Positions 1-7,098 are shown, counted from the stretch's first letter. The stretch: DNA of 11,373 bases from Anaerolineales bacterium UBA6663 (GCA_002455335.1 DKKP01000179.1:1-11373); one strand, 5' to 3'. The notes: generated by a model from the sequence alone, not told the origin. Numbers and translations are program-made.

Positions 1-32
1 GATCGCGACCACCCTCTTTTCGTGTAAGCCTT

Positions 33-38
33 TATAAT
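33..38 (+). promoter_or_regulatory. Putative -10 box of the dnaG-rpoD promoter
   Basis: A perfect TATAAT lies 62 bases upstream of the dnaG ATG, in a locally AT-richer stretch. No good -35 hexamer is visible at 16-18 bases upstream (that stretch is C-rich), and there is no TGn extension. A second, weaker TAGAAT lies at 60-65, closer to the gene. The first would give a leader of about 55 bases. Assignment rests on the -10 match alone. Confidence 0.45.
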
Positions 39-100
39 GTCGCCCTGACGCGCGGGCGTTAGAATCATTCAACGTCGGTGTTCACCCTCCTCGAGAGTCG

Positions 101-2062
101 ATGTCGGTCACAGAAGAGATCAAAGCCCGCATCGATGCGGTCGATATCATCTCGCAAACGGTGAAGCTGCGGCGTTCCGGCCGCACCTATACCGGTCTGT
201 GCCCATTCCACGCGCACAAGAATTTCACGCCCTCGTTCGTCGTCTGGGCCGACACAGGCACCTGGCGTTGCTTCGGGCAGTGCAACGAGGGCGGCGATAT
301 CTTCAAGTTCGTCATGAAGCGCGACGGCCTCGACTTCTCGGGCGCGCTTCAGCAACTGGCCGTGCTTGCGGGCGTCGAGCTCAAGCCGCGCACGCGCGAC
401 CAGGTCGAGCAAGACGACAACCTCAGCCGCCAGCGCGATGTGTTGCAGAGCGCGGCCGTGTATTACAACCACCTGTTGCTCAACGCCGGGCAGGCCGAAC
501 ACGCGCGGCAGCATCTGGCCGGGCGTGGCCTCGGCGGGACGGCTGTCGAGATGTTCGAGCTCGGCTACAGCCTCGACAGCTGGGATGCCGGGCTTAAGTA
601 TCTGCAATCCAAGGGCTACACGCTCGACGATCTGCGCGGGGCCGGGTTGATCATCGAGAAGGAAGGCGGCAAGCTCTTCGACCGCTTCCGCGATCGGCTG
701 ATGATCCCGGTGCGCGACGAGCTCGGCCGGATGACGGGCTTCCAGGCCCGCGCGCTCAAACCCGACGCGCTGCCGAAGTTCATGAACAGCCCGACCACGG
801 CGCTGTTCGACAAGGGTCGCACGGTCTTTGGCCTGCACCTGGCGCGCAAACCGATGCGCGAACTCAACGAGGCGATCGTGGTCGAGGGCAACCTCGACGT
901 GATCGCGGCGCATCAGGCCGGGTTCAGCAACGTCGTGTCCTCACAGGGCACGGCGCTCACCGAGCACCAGCTGCGGCTGATCAAGAAGCACGCCAAGCGG
1001 ATCCTGCTCGCGCTCGATGCCGATGAAGCCGGCGACAAGGCCACGCTGCGCGGTTTGAGCGTCGCGCGTGAAGCGCTCGAGCGCGAGGGTGAGGTCGGCT
1101 TCGACCCGCATGGCCTGATCAAACAGGAAGCGCGGCTGGGCGTCGACATCCGCGTGATGACGCTGCCCGACGGCGAGGATCCCGACGACGTCATCAACCG
1201 CGATCCGGACGAATGGCGCAAGCGCGCGGCCGAGGCTGAGCCCGTGGTGGCGTACGTCATGCGCGTGATCTCGCGCGACAAAGACCTTGAGGACGCGAAG
1301 GTCAAAGTCGAGGTCGCCAACGCCGTGATCCCGTATATCGAGGATGTCTCGGATGCGATCGAGCGCGACGCCTATCGCCAGAAGCTGGCGCGGTTGCTGA
1401 AGGTGGATGTGGGGGTACTGGCGAAGCGTCAGGCGTCGGGCGTCAGGCGCCCGGAGCCGGTGCGCCGACCCGAGGCGACAACGCCGTCACAGCCGGCGGC
1501 CGACGTCCGACGCCCGACATCGAGAAAGGCCGAGGCCACAAGCCTTGAGACTCATGTACTTGGCGCGATCGTGCGCGAGCCCGACAACCTGTACAAGATC
1601 GATCGGGCCCTGAAAGACCTTGGGCTTGGTAAACTTTCCAACGACGACTTCGCAGCAACCGATCTGCAGCTGGTCTTTGACCAGCTTGCCGGTGCGCAGG
1701 CGCAGGTCGAGGTCGAGCCGGTTGCGTATTTGCGCACCCATTTGGCCGAGCCGCTGCAGCCGGTCCTCGAGGCGCTGACGCGGGCGCCGGTCGAGATCGC
1801 GGGCGCCCGGGCCGGGAAGGCCGAGGAGGCGCTGCTCAACGCGACTCTTCGCCTGCGACGCCAGGCCCTTAATGTGCGTTGTAACGAGGCGCGGTTCTTG
1901 CTCGAAGCGGCCCGTGAAGAGGGGGATGCGGTTCTCGCCGAACGGTATACCCAGGAAGTCGTCGAACGGACCGGTGAGCTGGCGCGGGTCGATCGCGCGC
2001 TGGCCCCCGGAGCCCTGAACCGAGCCCGGCTGGGCGTGACGCCGGGCCCACGCCGTGTCTAG
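101..2062 (+). CDS. dnaG: DNA primase DnaG
   Basis: DnaG synthesises the short RNA primers that start leading-strand synthesis and each Okazaki fragment, working with the replicative helicase. The 653-residue product has the full family layout. An N-terminal CHC2 zinc-binding domain carries Cys34, His37, Cys57 and Cys61. The RNA-polymerase-like catalytic core runs from about 110 to 380 and includes a TOPRIM fold with Glu262 (VVEG) and Asp306/Asp308 (LDADEAGD), which bind the catalytic metals; DPDD follows at 360-363. A proline- and arginine-rich linker (about 443-476) leads to a helical C-terminal domain of the helicase-interacting kind. Two oddities stand out: the last zinc pair is Cys-x3-Cys instead of the common Cys-x2-Cys, and the linker is encoded by inverted heptamer repeats. 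The ATG at 101 gives the typical start, with only a weak GAGAG upstream. rpoD follows 20 bases later, as in the macromolecular-synthesis type of operon. Confidence 0.97.
   Translation: MSVTEEIKARIDAVDIISQTVKLRRSGRTYTGLCPFHAHKNFTPSFVVWADTGTWRCFGQCNEGGDIFKFVMKRDGLDFSGALQQLAVLAGVELKPRTRDQVEQDDNLSRQRDVLQSAAVYYNHLLLNAGQAEHARQHLAGRGLGGTAVEMFELGYSLDSWDAGLKYLQSKGYTLDDLRGAGLIIEKEGGKLFDRFRDRLMIPVRDELGRMTGFQARALKPDALPKFMNSPTTALFDKGRTVFGLHLARKPMRELNEAIVVEGNLDVIAAHQAGFSNVVSSQGTALTEHQLRLIKKHAKRILLALDADEAGDKATLRGLSVAREALEREGEVGFDPHGLIKQEARLGVDIRVMTLPDGEDPDDVINRDPDEWRKRAAEAEPVVAYVMRVISRDKDLEDAKVKVEVANAVIPYIEDVSDAIERDAYRQKLARLLKVDVGVLAKRQASGVRRPEPVRRPEATTPSQPAADVRRPTSRKAEATSLETHVLGAIVREPDNLYKIDRALKDLGLGKLSNDDFAATDLQLVFDQLAGAQAQVEVEPVAYLRTHLAEPLQPVLEALTRAPVEIAGARAGKAEEALLNATLRLRRQALNVRCNEARFLLEAAREEGDAVLAERYTQEVVERTGELARVDRALAPGALNRARLGVTPGPRRV
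1426..1520. repeat. Inverted heptamer-repeat element inside the dnaG linker
   Basis: Three tandem heptamers of consensus GCGTCRG occupy 1426-1446. Three more in the opposite orientation (reverse-complement consensus NNGTCGG) occupy 1500-1520. Positions 1428-1446 can pair with 1500-1518: 16 of 19 Watson-Crick pairs plus one G-U, around a loop of 53 bases. The element is in frame and encodes an Arg-Pro-rich linker in which VRRP recurs three times (about residues 448-473). It has the same plan as the intergenic elements in the nuo operon but an unrelated unit sequence. Because the unit is 7 bases, three units equal seven codons, so the reading frame is kept only in multiples of three. Confidence 0.75.
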
Positions 2063-2082
2063 TTGTGTGATACTTAAGAGTT

Positions 2083-3711
2083 ATGCCCAAACGCCAACTG
2101 CCTGACGAACTGGACGACGCCGACCTGAACGCCGGCGAAGACGACGCCTTCGTCGAAACCGAGGGGGCAGACGACAGCGAGCAGAGCGCCACAGCTGAGG
2201 GCGAAGGCGCTCGCGTCGAGCTGGACGATCTCGATCTCGATGACGGCGCGGAAGGCGATGAGCCCGATGAGGAAGAGCTCGAGGAGATCGAGGAAGAAGG
2301 GCTCGAATCCGATGCCGTCTCGCTGACCGAACTGGCCGATGACCCCGTCCGCATGTACCTCAAGGAGATCGGCCAGACGCCGCTCCTGGACGCGGATCGC
2401 GAGATCTGGCTCTCGGCGCGGATGCTGGCCTATCAGCAGCTACAGCGCTTGCTCGCCAAGGCGCCCTCCCCCAAAGTCAAACGCCCGCTGACGCACGCCG
2501 CGTTGTGCGTCGAGATCTACGAGATCCTCGAAGAGCACTGGGCGCTGCTCGAGCACGACGCAAAGACCCACAAGCTCTCGATGCCCGATCTGTTGGCCTG
2601 GCTGAACGAGGCCGATGGGCTGCGCGGCGAGCTCTCGGCGGCCCGACCATCGGCGTTGCGCGCCTGGGTCGGACAGAGCGGCAAGTGGGGGCGCGACCCG
2701 AATTGGGATGCCGTGGCGCAGCGCGCGTTCACGGCCCTGATCTGTCTCTACTTGCAGCCCGACGAGGCCTTTCACAAGCTGCGTGAGTTCTTCGAGAAGA
2801 AAAAGGTCAAGCCGACTCTGCCGCAGCGACGTACGTTGACGAGCTGGCTGCCGGACGAGAAGGCGATCGCCGAGAACTTCGATCACGTCACCATCCGCAG
2901 CGAAGAGGCCAGCCGGCTGTTGATCCGCTCGAACCTGCGTCTTGTGGTCAGCGTCGCCAAGCGCTATATCGGGCGCGGCATCACGTTCCTGGATCTGATC
3001 CAAGAGGGCAATATCGGCCTGCTGCGCGCGGTCGAGAAGTACGATCCCACAAAGGGCTTCAAGTTCAGCACCTACGCCACATGGTGGATCCGGCAGGCGA
3101 TCACGCGCGCGATCGCGGACCAGGCGCGGACGATCCGCATCCCTGTGCACATGGTCGAGACCATTAACCGGCTGATGCGTACGCAGCGGCAATTGCAGCA
3201 GGAGCTCGGCCGCGAGCCCACGTCGGAGGAGATCGCGCTCGAGCTCGACTTGCTCACGCCGGACGAGACCCAGGCGATCCGGACCTCGGTGCGGGCCGGC
3301 GAGCGGCTCGACCCGATGCTCGATCGGCAGTGGCGGCGCGCGGCGGTCAAGGTACGACGGATCCTGCGGATTGCTCAGGAGCCGATGAGCCTTGAGACGC
3401 CGGTCGGCCAGGAGGAGTCGTCGCTGCTCGGCGACTTCATCGAAGACGAGAGCATGCCGGCGCCGGCCGAGGCCGCCTCGCAACAACTGCTGCGCGAGCA
3501 GGTGCGGAGCGCGCTGGCTGTGCTCACGGATCGCGAGCGCGAGGTGCTCGAGATGCGTTTTGGCCTGAAAGATGGCCAGGATCACACGCTCGAGGAAGTC
3601 GGGCAGTACTTCCATGTGACCCGCGAGCGGATCCGCCAGATCGAGGCCAAGGCGTTGCGCAAGCTGCGCCACCCCACGCGCTCGCGTGCGTTGCGCGATT
3701 ATCTCGCGTAG
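2083..3711 (+). CDS. rpoD: RNA polymerase primary sigma factor (sigma-70, RpoD/SigA)
   Basis: This is the housekeeping sigma subunit that directs RNA polymerase to -10/-35 promoters. The 542-residue product begins with a very acidic segment (about 1-83) in the place of region 1.1. Region 1.2 ([12 protein letters not shown], near 86-97) is followed by a long non-conserved segment (about 116-277). Regions 2.1-2.4 span about 280-353, with [36 protein letters not shown] and the aromatic -10-melting motif [13 protein letters not shown]. Region 3 spans about 354-455, and region 4 has the helix-turn-helix ending [20 protein letters not shown] (513-531). Compared with E. coli RpoD there is an extra basic stretch near 398-422 within region 3, just before the [20 protein letters not shown] block. 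It sits 20 bases after dnaG and is followed by an intrinsic terminator. The AAGAG near the ATG is a poor ribosome-binding site (spacing 2), so coupling to dnaG or use of another signal is likely. Confidence 0.97.
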   Translation: MPKRQLPDELDDADLNAGEDDAFVETEGADDSEQSATAEGEGARVELDDLDLDDGAEGDEPDEEELEEIEEEGLESDAVSLTELADDPVRMYLKEIGQTPLLDADREIWLSARMLAYQQLQRLLAKAPSPKVKRPLTHAALCVEIYEILEEHWALLEHDAKTHKLSMPDLLAWLNEADGLRGELSAARPSALRAWVGQSGKWGRDPNWDAVAQRAFTALICLYLQPDEAFHKLREFFEKKKVKPTLPQRRTLTSWLPDEKAIAENFDHVTIRSEEASRLLIRSNLRLVVSVAKRYIGRGITFLDLIQEGNIGLLRAVEKYDPTKGFKFSTYATWWIRQAITRAIADQARTIRIPVHMVETINRLMRTQRQLQQELGREPTSEEIALELDLLTPDETQAIRTSVRAGERLDPMLDRQWRRAAVKVRRILRIAQEPMSLETPVGQEESSLLGDFIEDESMPAPAEAASQQLLREQVRSALAVLTDREREVLEMRFGLKDGQDHTLEEVGQYFHVTRERIRQIEAKALRKLRHPTRSRALRDYLA

Positions 3712-3731
3712 ACGCGTTTCGCGAATCACTT

Positions 3732-3774
3732 GCGCGCTGCAGGGCAGGGTGGCTTGCAGCGCGCTTTTATTTTT
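3732..3774 (+). terminator. Rho-independent terminator of dnaG-rpoD
   Basis: A perfect 10-bp stem is formed by GCGCGCTGCA (3732-3741) and TGCAGCGCGC (3755-3764), with a 13-base loop. The tract TTTTATTTTT follows at 3765-3774. It begins 20 bases after the rpoD stop codon. This is the clearest terminator in the window. Confidence 0.93.
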
Positions 3775-3775
3775 C

Positions 3776-3780
3776 GGAGG
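3776..3780 (+). promoter_or_regulatory. Ribosome-binding site GGAGG that decides the next start
   Basis: GGAGG lies 2 bases before the ATG at 3783 but 8 bases before the ATG at 3789, so the second ATG has the normal spacing. The site begins only 2 bases after the T-tract of the rpoD terminator. Confidence 0.8.
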
Positions 3781-3788
3781 CGATGACG

Positions 3789-4304
3789 ATGAACCTCAAC
3801 TGGCGAGCGGTCTGGATCTCGGTCGGCGTCACCTTGTTGGTGGGTTGGATCCTGTCCATCCCGACCAGTCTGGTGTTCAGCATGATCGTCAGCCAGGCGG
3901 CTACCACGCAAACGGCGACCGAGGTGGCGGGGCTGACGACTGCCGTCAACCTCGGGCTGGCCTGCGGCTTTGGCCTGCTCTTCGGGGCCCTGATCGCCGC
4001 GCTTTACGTTCGGTTCGCTGGGCGCGGCGTAGCCTTGGCGGGCGGTGAGGCCGTGACCGGCGCGCTTGTGAGTTTCGGGTTGTACATGATCATCGGCGGG
4101 GTGGTCGGCCTGTGTGTCTCGGCGACGGGCACGCTCTTGGCTCTGCAACAGGTCGGGAGCGGCATGGATTCGTTCGGGGCCGGGCAGGTCTTTGGCGCGC
4201 TGTTGATGGCGAGCCTGTTGCAGGGCGTGGCCCGTCTTGTGGCGGGCGCCGTGGCCGCCATCCCGACGGCGCTTGTGATGACCCGATTAGGGCGGTGGAT
4301 GTGA
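3789..4304 (+). CDS. Small four-helix integral membrane protein, function unknown
   Basis: I do not recognise a named family. The 171-residue product is strongly hydrophobic and rich in Gly and Ala, with four likely membrane segments near residues 9-34, 50-75, 85-118 and 130-165. Short basic ends are visible: Arg6 at the N-terminus, and two arginines in the final residues (RLGRWM). There is no cleavable signal peptide, no charged or metal-binding motif in the membrane, and no enzyme motif. The start at 3789 is preferred over 3783 because GGAGG at 3776-3780 has 8-base spacing to it. The gene comes directly after the rpoD terminator and converges on the transporter gene. It must therefore be transcribed by read-through or from a promoter overlapping the terminator or the end of rpoD. 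No functional link to its neighbours can be claimed. Confidence 0.75.
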   Translation: MNLNWRAVWISVGVTLLVGWILSIPTSLVFSMIVSQAATTQTATEVAGLTTAVNLGLACGFGLLFGALIAALYVRFAGRGVALAGGEAVTGALVSFGLYMIIGGVVGLCVSATGTLLALQQVGSGMDSFGAGQVFGALLMASLLQGVARLVAGAVAAIPTALVMTRLGRWM

Positions 4305-4340
4305 GCGTGAGACACCGGACGGCGTCGGATGTGCCCAGAC

Positions 4341-4356
4341 CTCGGCCCGGGCTGAG
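4341..4356. other. Short palindrome between convergent genes
   Basis: The 16 bases around a central CCCGGG form a near-perfect palindrome, with one G-T pair per strand alignment. It lies in the 71-base gap between the convergent membrane-protein and transporter genes. It could help end transcription from both sides, but no T-tract follows on either strand, so the role is uncertain. Confidence 0.3.
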
Positions 4357-4375
4357 CTCCTCGACCTGATGAACC

Positions 4376-5524
4376 CTAGCGTGACGAGTGGTTCGTCTCG
4401 GTCGCACCACCTTGCGCGGCGCTATGCGGGCCGCCATGCGGGGCGAAGATCGTGCCCTTGAACGTCCCCTGCGCCGTGCGGAAGACGGTCACCAGCCAGA
4501 GCCCGAACAAGGCCGCGAGAGCGGTCAGGCCCAACCACAGGAAGAAGTCGACCGGCAGAGCCTGATACACCACGCCCGTCGACACGGTAAAGGCGCCCAA
4601 CGGGAAGACGAACGCCCACCAACTCAACGCGAAGGGGAGCGGCGTGCGGGTGTGAACGCGAACCGTCAGGATCACGGCCAGCGCCAACCAGAAAAAGGCG
4701 AAACCCCAGAGCGCCACGGCGCCCAACTGAAACAACATGGCGAGGGCCTCTTCGGCCTGCGCGCTGAAGCCCCAGGCTGCCTTGAGCGGCTTGACAAGCC
4801 GGAGCGCCGTGATCGACAGGATCGCGGTCGGCGCCACGCCGACCCAGAGCGTGGGCGTGAGATGCACAGGCGGCAGTGGGTGGAAGATGTAACGGTTGAA
4901 GACCATCGCCATGATCACGATGAATAGCACTGAGCCGACCCCGAGCATGATCAGGCTGCCGAGCAGGTTGACCGTGCCCAAGGGCGTCCCGGAGAAGTGT
5001 CCGGCCAGGCTCAAACCCAACACAGGGATCAGCAGCGCCGAGACCGGTGGGATCAACCATCCCAGTGTCGAGGCCTCCGGGCGCACTTCGGGCTTCTCGA
5101 TGAAGATCGTCACAAGGCTCAGGGCAAATCCAAGGATGCCGAGTGAACCGACGATCCACAAAACCTGAAGGGTGCGCCACAGCATGGTCTCGGAGAGCAA
5201 GGCCGGCGCGGTCTTCTCGAGCGCGATTCCGATGATCAACATCGAGATCGGCATGGTCGGGAAGAACGCCGCCGACACGGGGTTGTTCAGGTCCTGGCGC
5301 ACCGCCAGGGGATGGCGAAACCAACGCAGCCCCCATGGGATGAGCAGCACAAGGAAGAGCACGATCGAAAACGCCAGCAAGCCGATCTGGATCTGCCCGG
5401 CGAAAGGCACGAACTGGCGGAAGACGAACACCGCCACCACGATCACGGCGGATCCCATCACGGCGGCGAACCAGCCCGGCGCGAAGTGCTGGACGATCTG
5501 ATTGAGCGACAGACTGGAATTCAC
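4376..5524 (-). CDS. TDT/SLAC1-family transporter (tellurite-resistance/dicarboxylate type)
   Basis: A 382-residue integral membrane protein with about ten hydrophobic helices: near 15-35, 46-66, 84-102, 117-142, 155-175, 183-209, 225-243, 262-288, 300-321 and 326-347. This is the TDT/SLAC1 topology. Family features are the opening FAPGWFAAVMGSAVI (14-28) and, near the C-terminus, WWAFVFPLGAFTVSTG (302-317). Known members move anions: TehA and plant SLAC1 are anion channels, Mae1 carries malate and Ssu1 exports sulfite. The substrate here cannot be told from sequence. The start is GTG at 5524-5522, with GGGGG 6 bases upstream on the minus strand. A longer open frame overlaps it on the same strand (4422-5681), but only this frame has the helices and family motifs. 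It is divergent from the PIG-L gene, with a 186-base gap. Confidence 0.9.
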   Translation of the reverse strand: MNSSLSLNQIVQHFAPGWFAAVMGSAVIVVAVFVFRQFVPFAGQIQIGLLAFSIVLFLVLLIPWGLRWFRHPLAVRQDLNNPVSAAFFPTMPISMLIIGIALEKTAPALLSETMLWRTLQVLWIVGSLGILGFALSLVTIFIEKPEVRPEASTLGWLIPPVSALLIPVLGLSLAGHFSGTPLGTVNLLGSLIMLGVGSVLFIVIMAMVFNRYIFHPLPPVHLTPTLWVGVAPTAILSITALRLVKPLKAAWGFSAQAEEALAMLFQLGAVALWGFAFFWLALAVILTVRVHTRTPLPFALSWWAFVFPLGAFTVSTGVVYQALPVDFFLWLGLTALAALFGLWLVTVFRTAQGTFKGTIFAPHGGPHSAAQGGATETNHSSR

Positions 5525-5659
5525 ACGGCACCCCCGGATGATGGTCGATCGATATCGGCGACAGACGGCTATTTAGATGCGGCGGCGGCCGGGAAGTGAC
5601 GCCGGCGCACAAAACCAAGTTTGCGAGTGTTCGTCCGTGACTCTGGGCGCCGCGGCCTT

Positions 5660-5692
5660 CGACCCCGGGGATACCGGCCACTCCCGGGGTCG
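5660..5692. promoter_or_regulatory. Operator-like inverted repeat upstream of the PIG-L deacetylase gene
   Basis: A perfect 10-bp inverted repeat is formed by CGACCCCGGG (5660-5669) and CCCGGGGTCG (5683-5692), with a 13-base spacer. Its right arm ends 6 bases before the TATAAT at 5699, so it covers the place where a -35 box would be. No recognisable -35 is present. Binding of a dimeric regulator is the simplest reading. An attenuator is unlikely, because the predicted transcript starts downstream of it. Confidence 0.55.
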
Positions 5693-5698
5693 GGTGCG

Positions 5699-5704
5699 TA
5701 TAAT
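5699..5704 (+). promoter_or_regulatory. -10 box giving a probable leaderless PIG-L mRNA
   Basis: A perfect TATAAT is preceded two bases earlier by TG (5695-5696). The ATG of the deacetylase begins 6 bases after the box, which is where transcription would normally start, so the mRNA should have little or no 5' leader. No Shine-Dalgarno sequence is present. The -35 position has no match and is covered by the inverted repeat at 5660-5692. Confidence 0.65.
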
Positions 5705-5710
5705 CCCCAC

Positions 5711-6523
5711 ATGATCAAGACCTTGATTGCCATCGTCGCTCACCCTGACGACGAGATCTCGACCGGTGGATCTCTTGCCAAATACGCTGCTGCCGGTCAT
5801 CGCACCCTCGTCGTTTGCGCGACCCGCGGCGACGGGATCGACGCCAAGATCAAGAATGATGCCGCCACGCGCGAGACGCTTGGCCTGGTGAGGCAGCAGG
5901 AACTGGCCGCCTCGTGCGCCGTGCTCGGCCTCGAGCCGCCGATCGTGTTGGGCTATCAGGATGGTGAGGTGGACGCTGTGCCGGTGGAGGCCGCCGCCGA
6001 ACGCCTGCTTGGGCTCTTTCTGGCGCTGCGACCGGATGTCGTGATCACCCACGACCCGAGCGGCGGCTATGCCCATCCGGACCATATCGCCGTCAGCGCG
6101 TTTGTAACGCTGGCATACCACAAGGCGAGTGCCGCCATCGGCTCGGCCGCCCCGCAGCGCCTGTACTACTACGCGTTGCCACGCAGCTTTGGCCAGAACC
6201 TGGCGGCCTTGCGGGATCGACGAGCCGACATCCGGGGTCAGCAACTTGGGTTCGTGGGCGTGCCCGATGAGCACATCACGACCGAGATCGACATCCGGCC
6301 GTATCTGGATCTCAAGCTCCAGGCCCTGGCGCAACACCGATCACAATTCGACTTTGACGAAAGCGGCCAACCCAAGACCTTCACCACCTCGCTCGCCGAG
6401 CCGGAACGGAGTCAGCTTTTTGGTGTTGAACGGTTCATCCGACTCGGTGCCGCTGAGGATCGCAGCGTGGATGAACAACCCGAACGGGATCTGCTTGGTG
6501 GGTTGAGTTATGGCAATCTGTAG
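5711..6523 (+). CDS. PIG-L/LmbE-family zinc-dependent N-deacetylase
   Basis: The 270-residue product belongs to the PIG-L/LmbE superfamily, which removes acyl groups from N-acetylglucosamine-type substrates (MshB, BshB, PIG-L). The AHPDDE motif at 10-15 supplies His11 and Asp14 as zinc ligands and Asp13 as likely general base. GGYAHPDH at 118-125 supplies His125 as third ligand and His122 as the likely transition-state-stabilising residue, by analogy with MshB. YQDGEV near 82-87 matches the substrate-side loop of the family. The product is cytosolic, with no signal peptide. The exact substrate is not determined: bacillithiol or mycothiol precursors, lipid-linked sugars or glycan turnover are all possible. 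I chose the ATG at 5711 because it gives the normal N-terminus and sits just after a TATAAT. An in-frame extension to 5621 would run through the promoter and an inverted repeat. It is divergent from the transporter, and nuoA follows 131 bases later behind its own promoter. Confidence 0.92.
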   Translation: MIKTLIAIVAHPDDEISTGGSLAKYAAAGHRTLVVCATRGDGIDAKIKNDAATRETLGLVRQQELAASCAVLGLEPPIVLGYQDGEVDAVPVEAAAERLLGLFLALRPDVVITHDPSGGYAHPDHIAVSAFVTLAYHKASAAIGSAAPQRLYYYALPRSFGQNLAALRDRRADIRGQQLGFVGVPDEHITTEIDIRPYLDLKLQALAQHRSQFDFDESGQPKTFTTSLAEPERSQLFGVERFIRLGAAEDRSVDEQPERDLLGGLSYGNL

Positions 6524-6529
6524 ATCGAC

Positions 6530-6582
6530 GTAATACAGACGGGCGGCTTTACGGATTAATCGCCCATTCCTTGTAGTATTAC
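6530..6582. other. Nested inverted repeat between the PIG-L gene and the nuo promoter
   Basis: Outer arms GTAATAC (6530-6536) and GTATTAC (6576-6582) enclose inner arms GGGCG (6541-6545) and CGCCC (6561-6565). It begins 6 bases after the PIG-L stop codon and ends just upstream of the putative nuo -35 position. It could be a terminator for the upstream gene, though it lacks a proper T-tract. It could equally be a binding site for a regulator of the nuo operon. Confidence 0.4.
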
Positions 6583-6605
6583 TCCTTCTGGCGAAAATGC
6601 GATTG

Positions 6606-6614
6606 TGATAAAAT
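6606..6614 (+). promoter_or_regulatory. Extended -10 promoter of the nuo operon
   Basis: TGATAAAAT combines a TGn extension (6606-6608) with TAAAAT (6609-6614), which matches TATAAT in five of six positions. It lies in an AT-rich stretch of otherwise GC-rich DNA. The hexamer 17 bases upstream (TTCTGG, 6586-6591) matches TTGACA only weakly, as is usual for extended -10 promoters. Transcription would start near 6621, leaving a leader of about 34 bases before nuoA with no clear Shine-Dalgarno sequence. Confidence 0.6.
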
Positions 6615-6654
6615 TCGCAGACCCGCCAGATCAGCACGTTTTGCTGACAAACCA

Positions 6655-7011
6655 ATGCTTAACGACTATCTCCCCATTGCCGTTCTGGTTACACTCGCCG
6701 CAGTTCTGGCGATTCTCATCACCATTATCGGAACCGTATTCGGCCCCAAGCGACCGACCCAGCGCAAACTCGAGCCTTACGAATCCGGGATGCGCACCCT
6801 GGGCCCCTCGGTCCGCCGTATGCCGGTCCGGTTCTACCTGATTGCGGTTCTATTCATCCTGTTCGACATTGAAGTCGTCTTCTTCCTCCCGTGGGCTGTC
6901 ACCTTTCAGCAACTCGGGATGTATGGTTTCGTCCAGATGTTGATCTTTATCGGCATCTTGCTTGTGGGCTATGTCTGGGCCTGGAAGAAGGGCGCTTTCG
7001 AGTGGGAATAG
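6655..7011 (+). CDS. nuoA: NADH-quinone oxidoreductase subunit A
   Basis: NuoA is a small membrane subunit of complex I at the junction with the peripheral arm, near the quinone-entry channel. The 118-residue product has three membrane helices (about 6-28, 58-80 and 89-110). It has the conserved loop with PYESG (41-45) and the second helix RFYLIAVLFILFDIEVVFFLPW (59-80). The acidic residues Asp71 and Glu73 in that helix are conserved and implicated in proton coupling. Length and topology are normal. It is the first gene of the nuo run, with an extended -10 upstream. An 87-base gap with small hairpins separates it from nuoB. Confidence 0.97.
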   Translation: MLNDYLPIAVLVTLAAVLAILITIIGTVFGPKRPTQRKLEPYESGMRTLGPSVRRMPVRFYLIAVLFILFDIEVVFFLPWAVTFQQLGMYGFVQMLIFIGILLVGYVWAWKKGAFEWE

Positions 7012-7023
7012 GGCAGGAATGCG

Positions 7024-7063
7024 GGCCAGCCTGACCTGGCCAGATCGCCGCATGATGAGGCGA
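7024..7063. other. Two small hairpins in the nuoA-nuoB spacer
   Basis: GGCCAG (7024-7029) pairs with CTGGCC (7036-7041) over a 6-base loop, and TCGCC (7045-7049) pairs with GGCGA (7059-7063) over 9 bases. GGCCAG recurs 14 bases apart (7024 and 7038), which would fit two 7-base units, but no convincing heptamer series is visible. The rest of the spacer is plain, apart from the ribosome-binding site GAGGTGG at 7086-7092, 6 bases before the nuoB ATG. Confidence 0.35.
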
Positions 7064-7098
7064 GGCCGTTCTCGCGCAGCAAGCTGAGGTGGTGAACT

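Noticed and set aside
256..285. A frameshift or sequencing error in the dnaG zinc motif
   Set aside because: The extra residue is a whole codon, and the conserved text on both sides (WRCFG and EGGDIFKFV) is in the same frame.
2063..2082. A promoter (GATACT) in the dnaG-rpoD gap
   Set aside because: It matches only four of six -10 positions, has no -35, and would start transcription inside or beside the rpoD start codon region.
2440..3729. A 429-residue open frame on the minus strand covering rpoD and its terminator
   Set aside because: It is antisense to a clearly identified sigma factor. It is low in complexity and has no recognisable motif; long antisense frames are expected from the third-position GC bias.
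4422..5681. A 419-residue open frame on the minus strand overlapping the transporter gene, longer than the gene itself
   Set aside because: It is out of frame with the transporter. It has no hydrophobic helices and an Arg/Ala/Pro-rich composition typical of a shifted frame in GC-rich DNA.
5621..5710. A 30-residue N-terminal extension of the PIG-L deacetylase
   Set aside because: It runs through the inverted repeat and the TATAAT box and is unlike the family N-terminus, which begins a few residues before AHPDDE.
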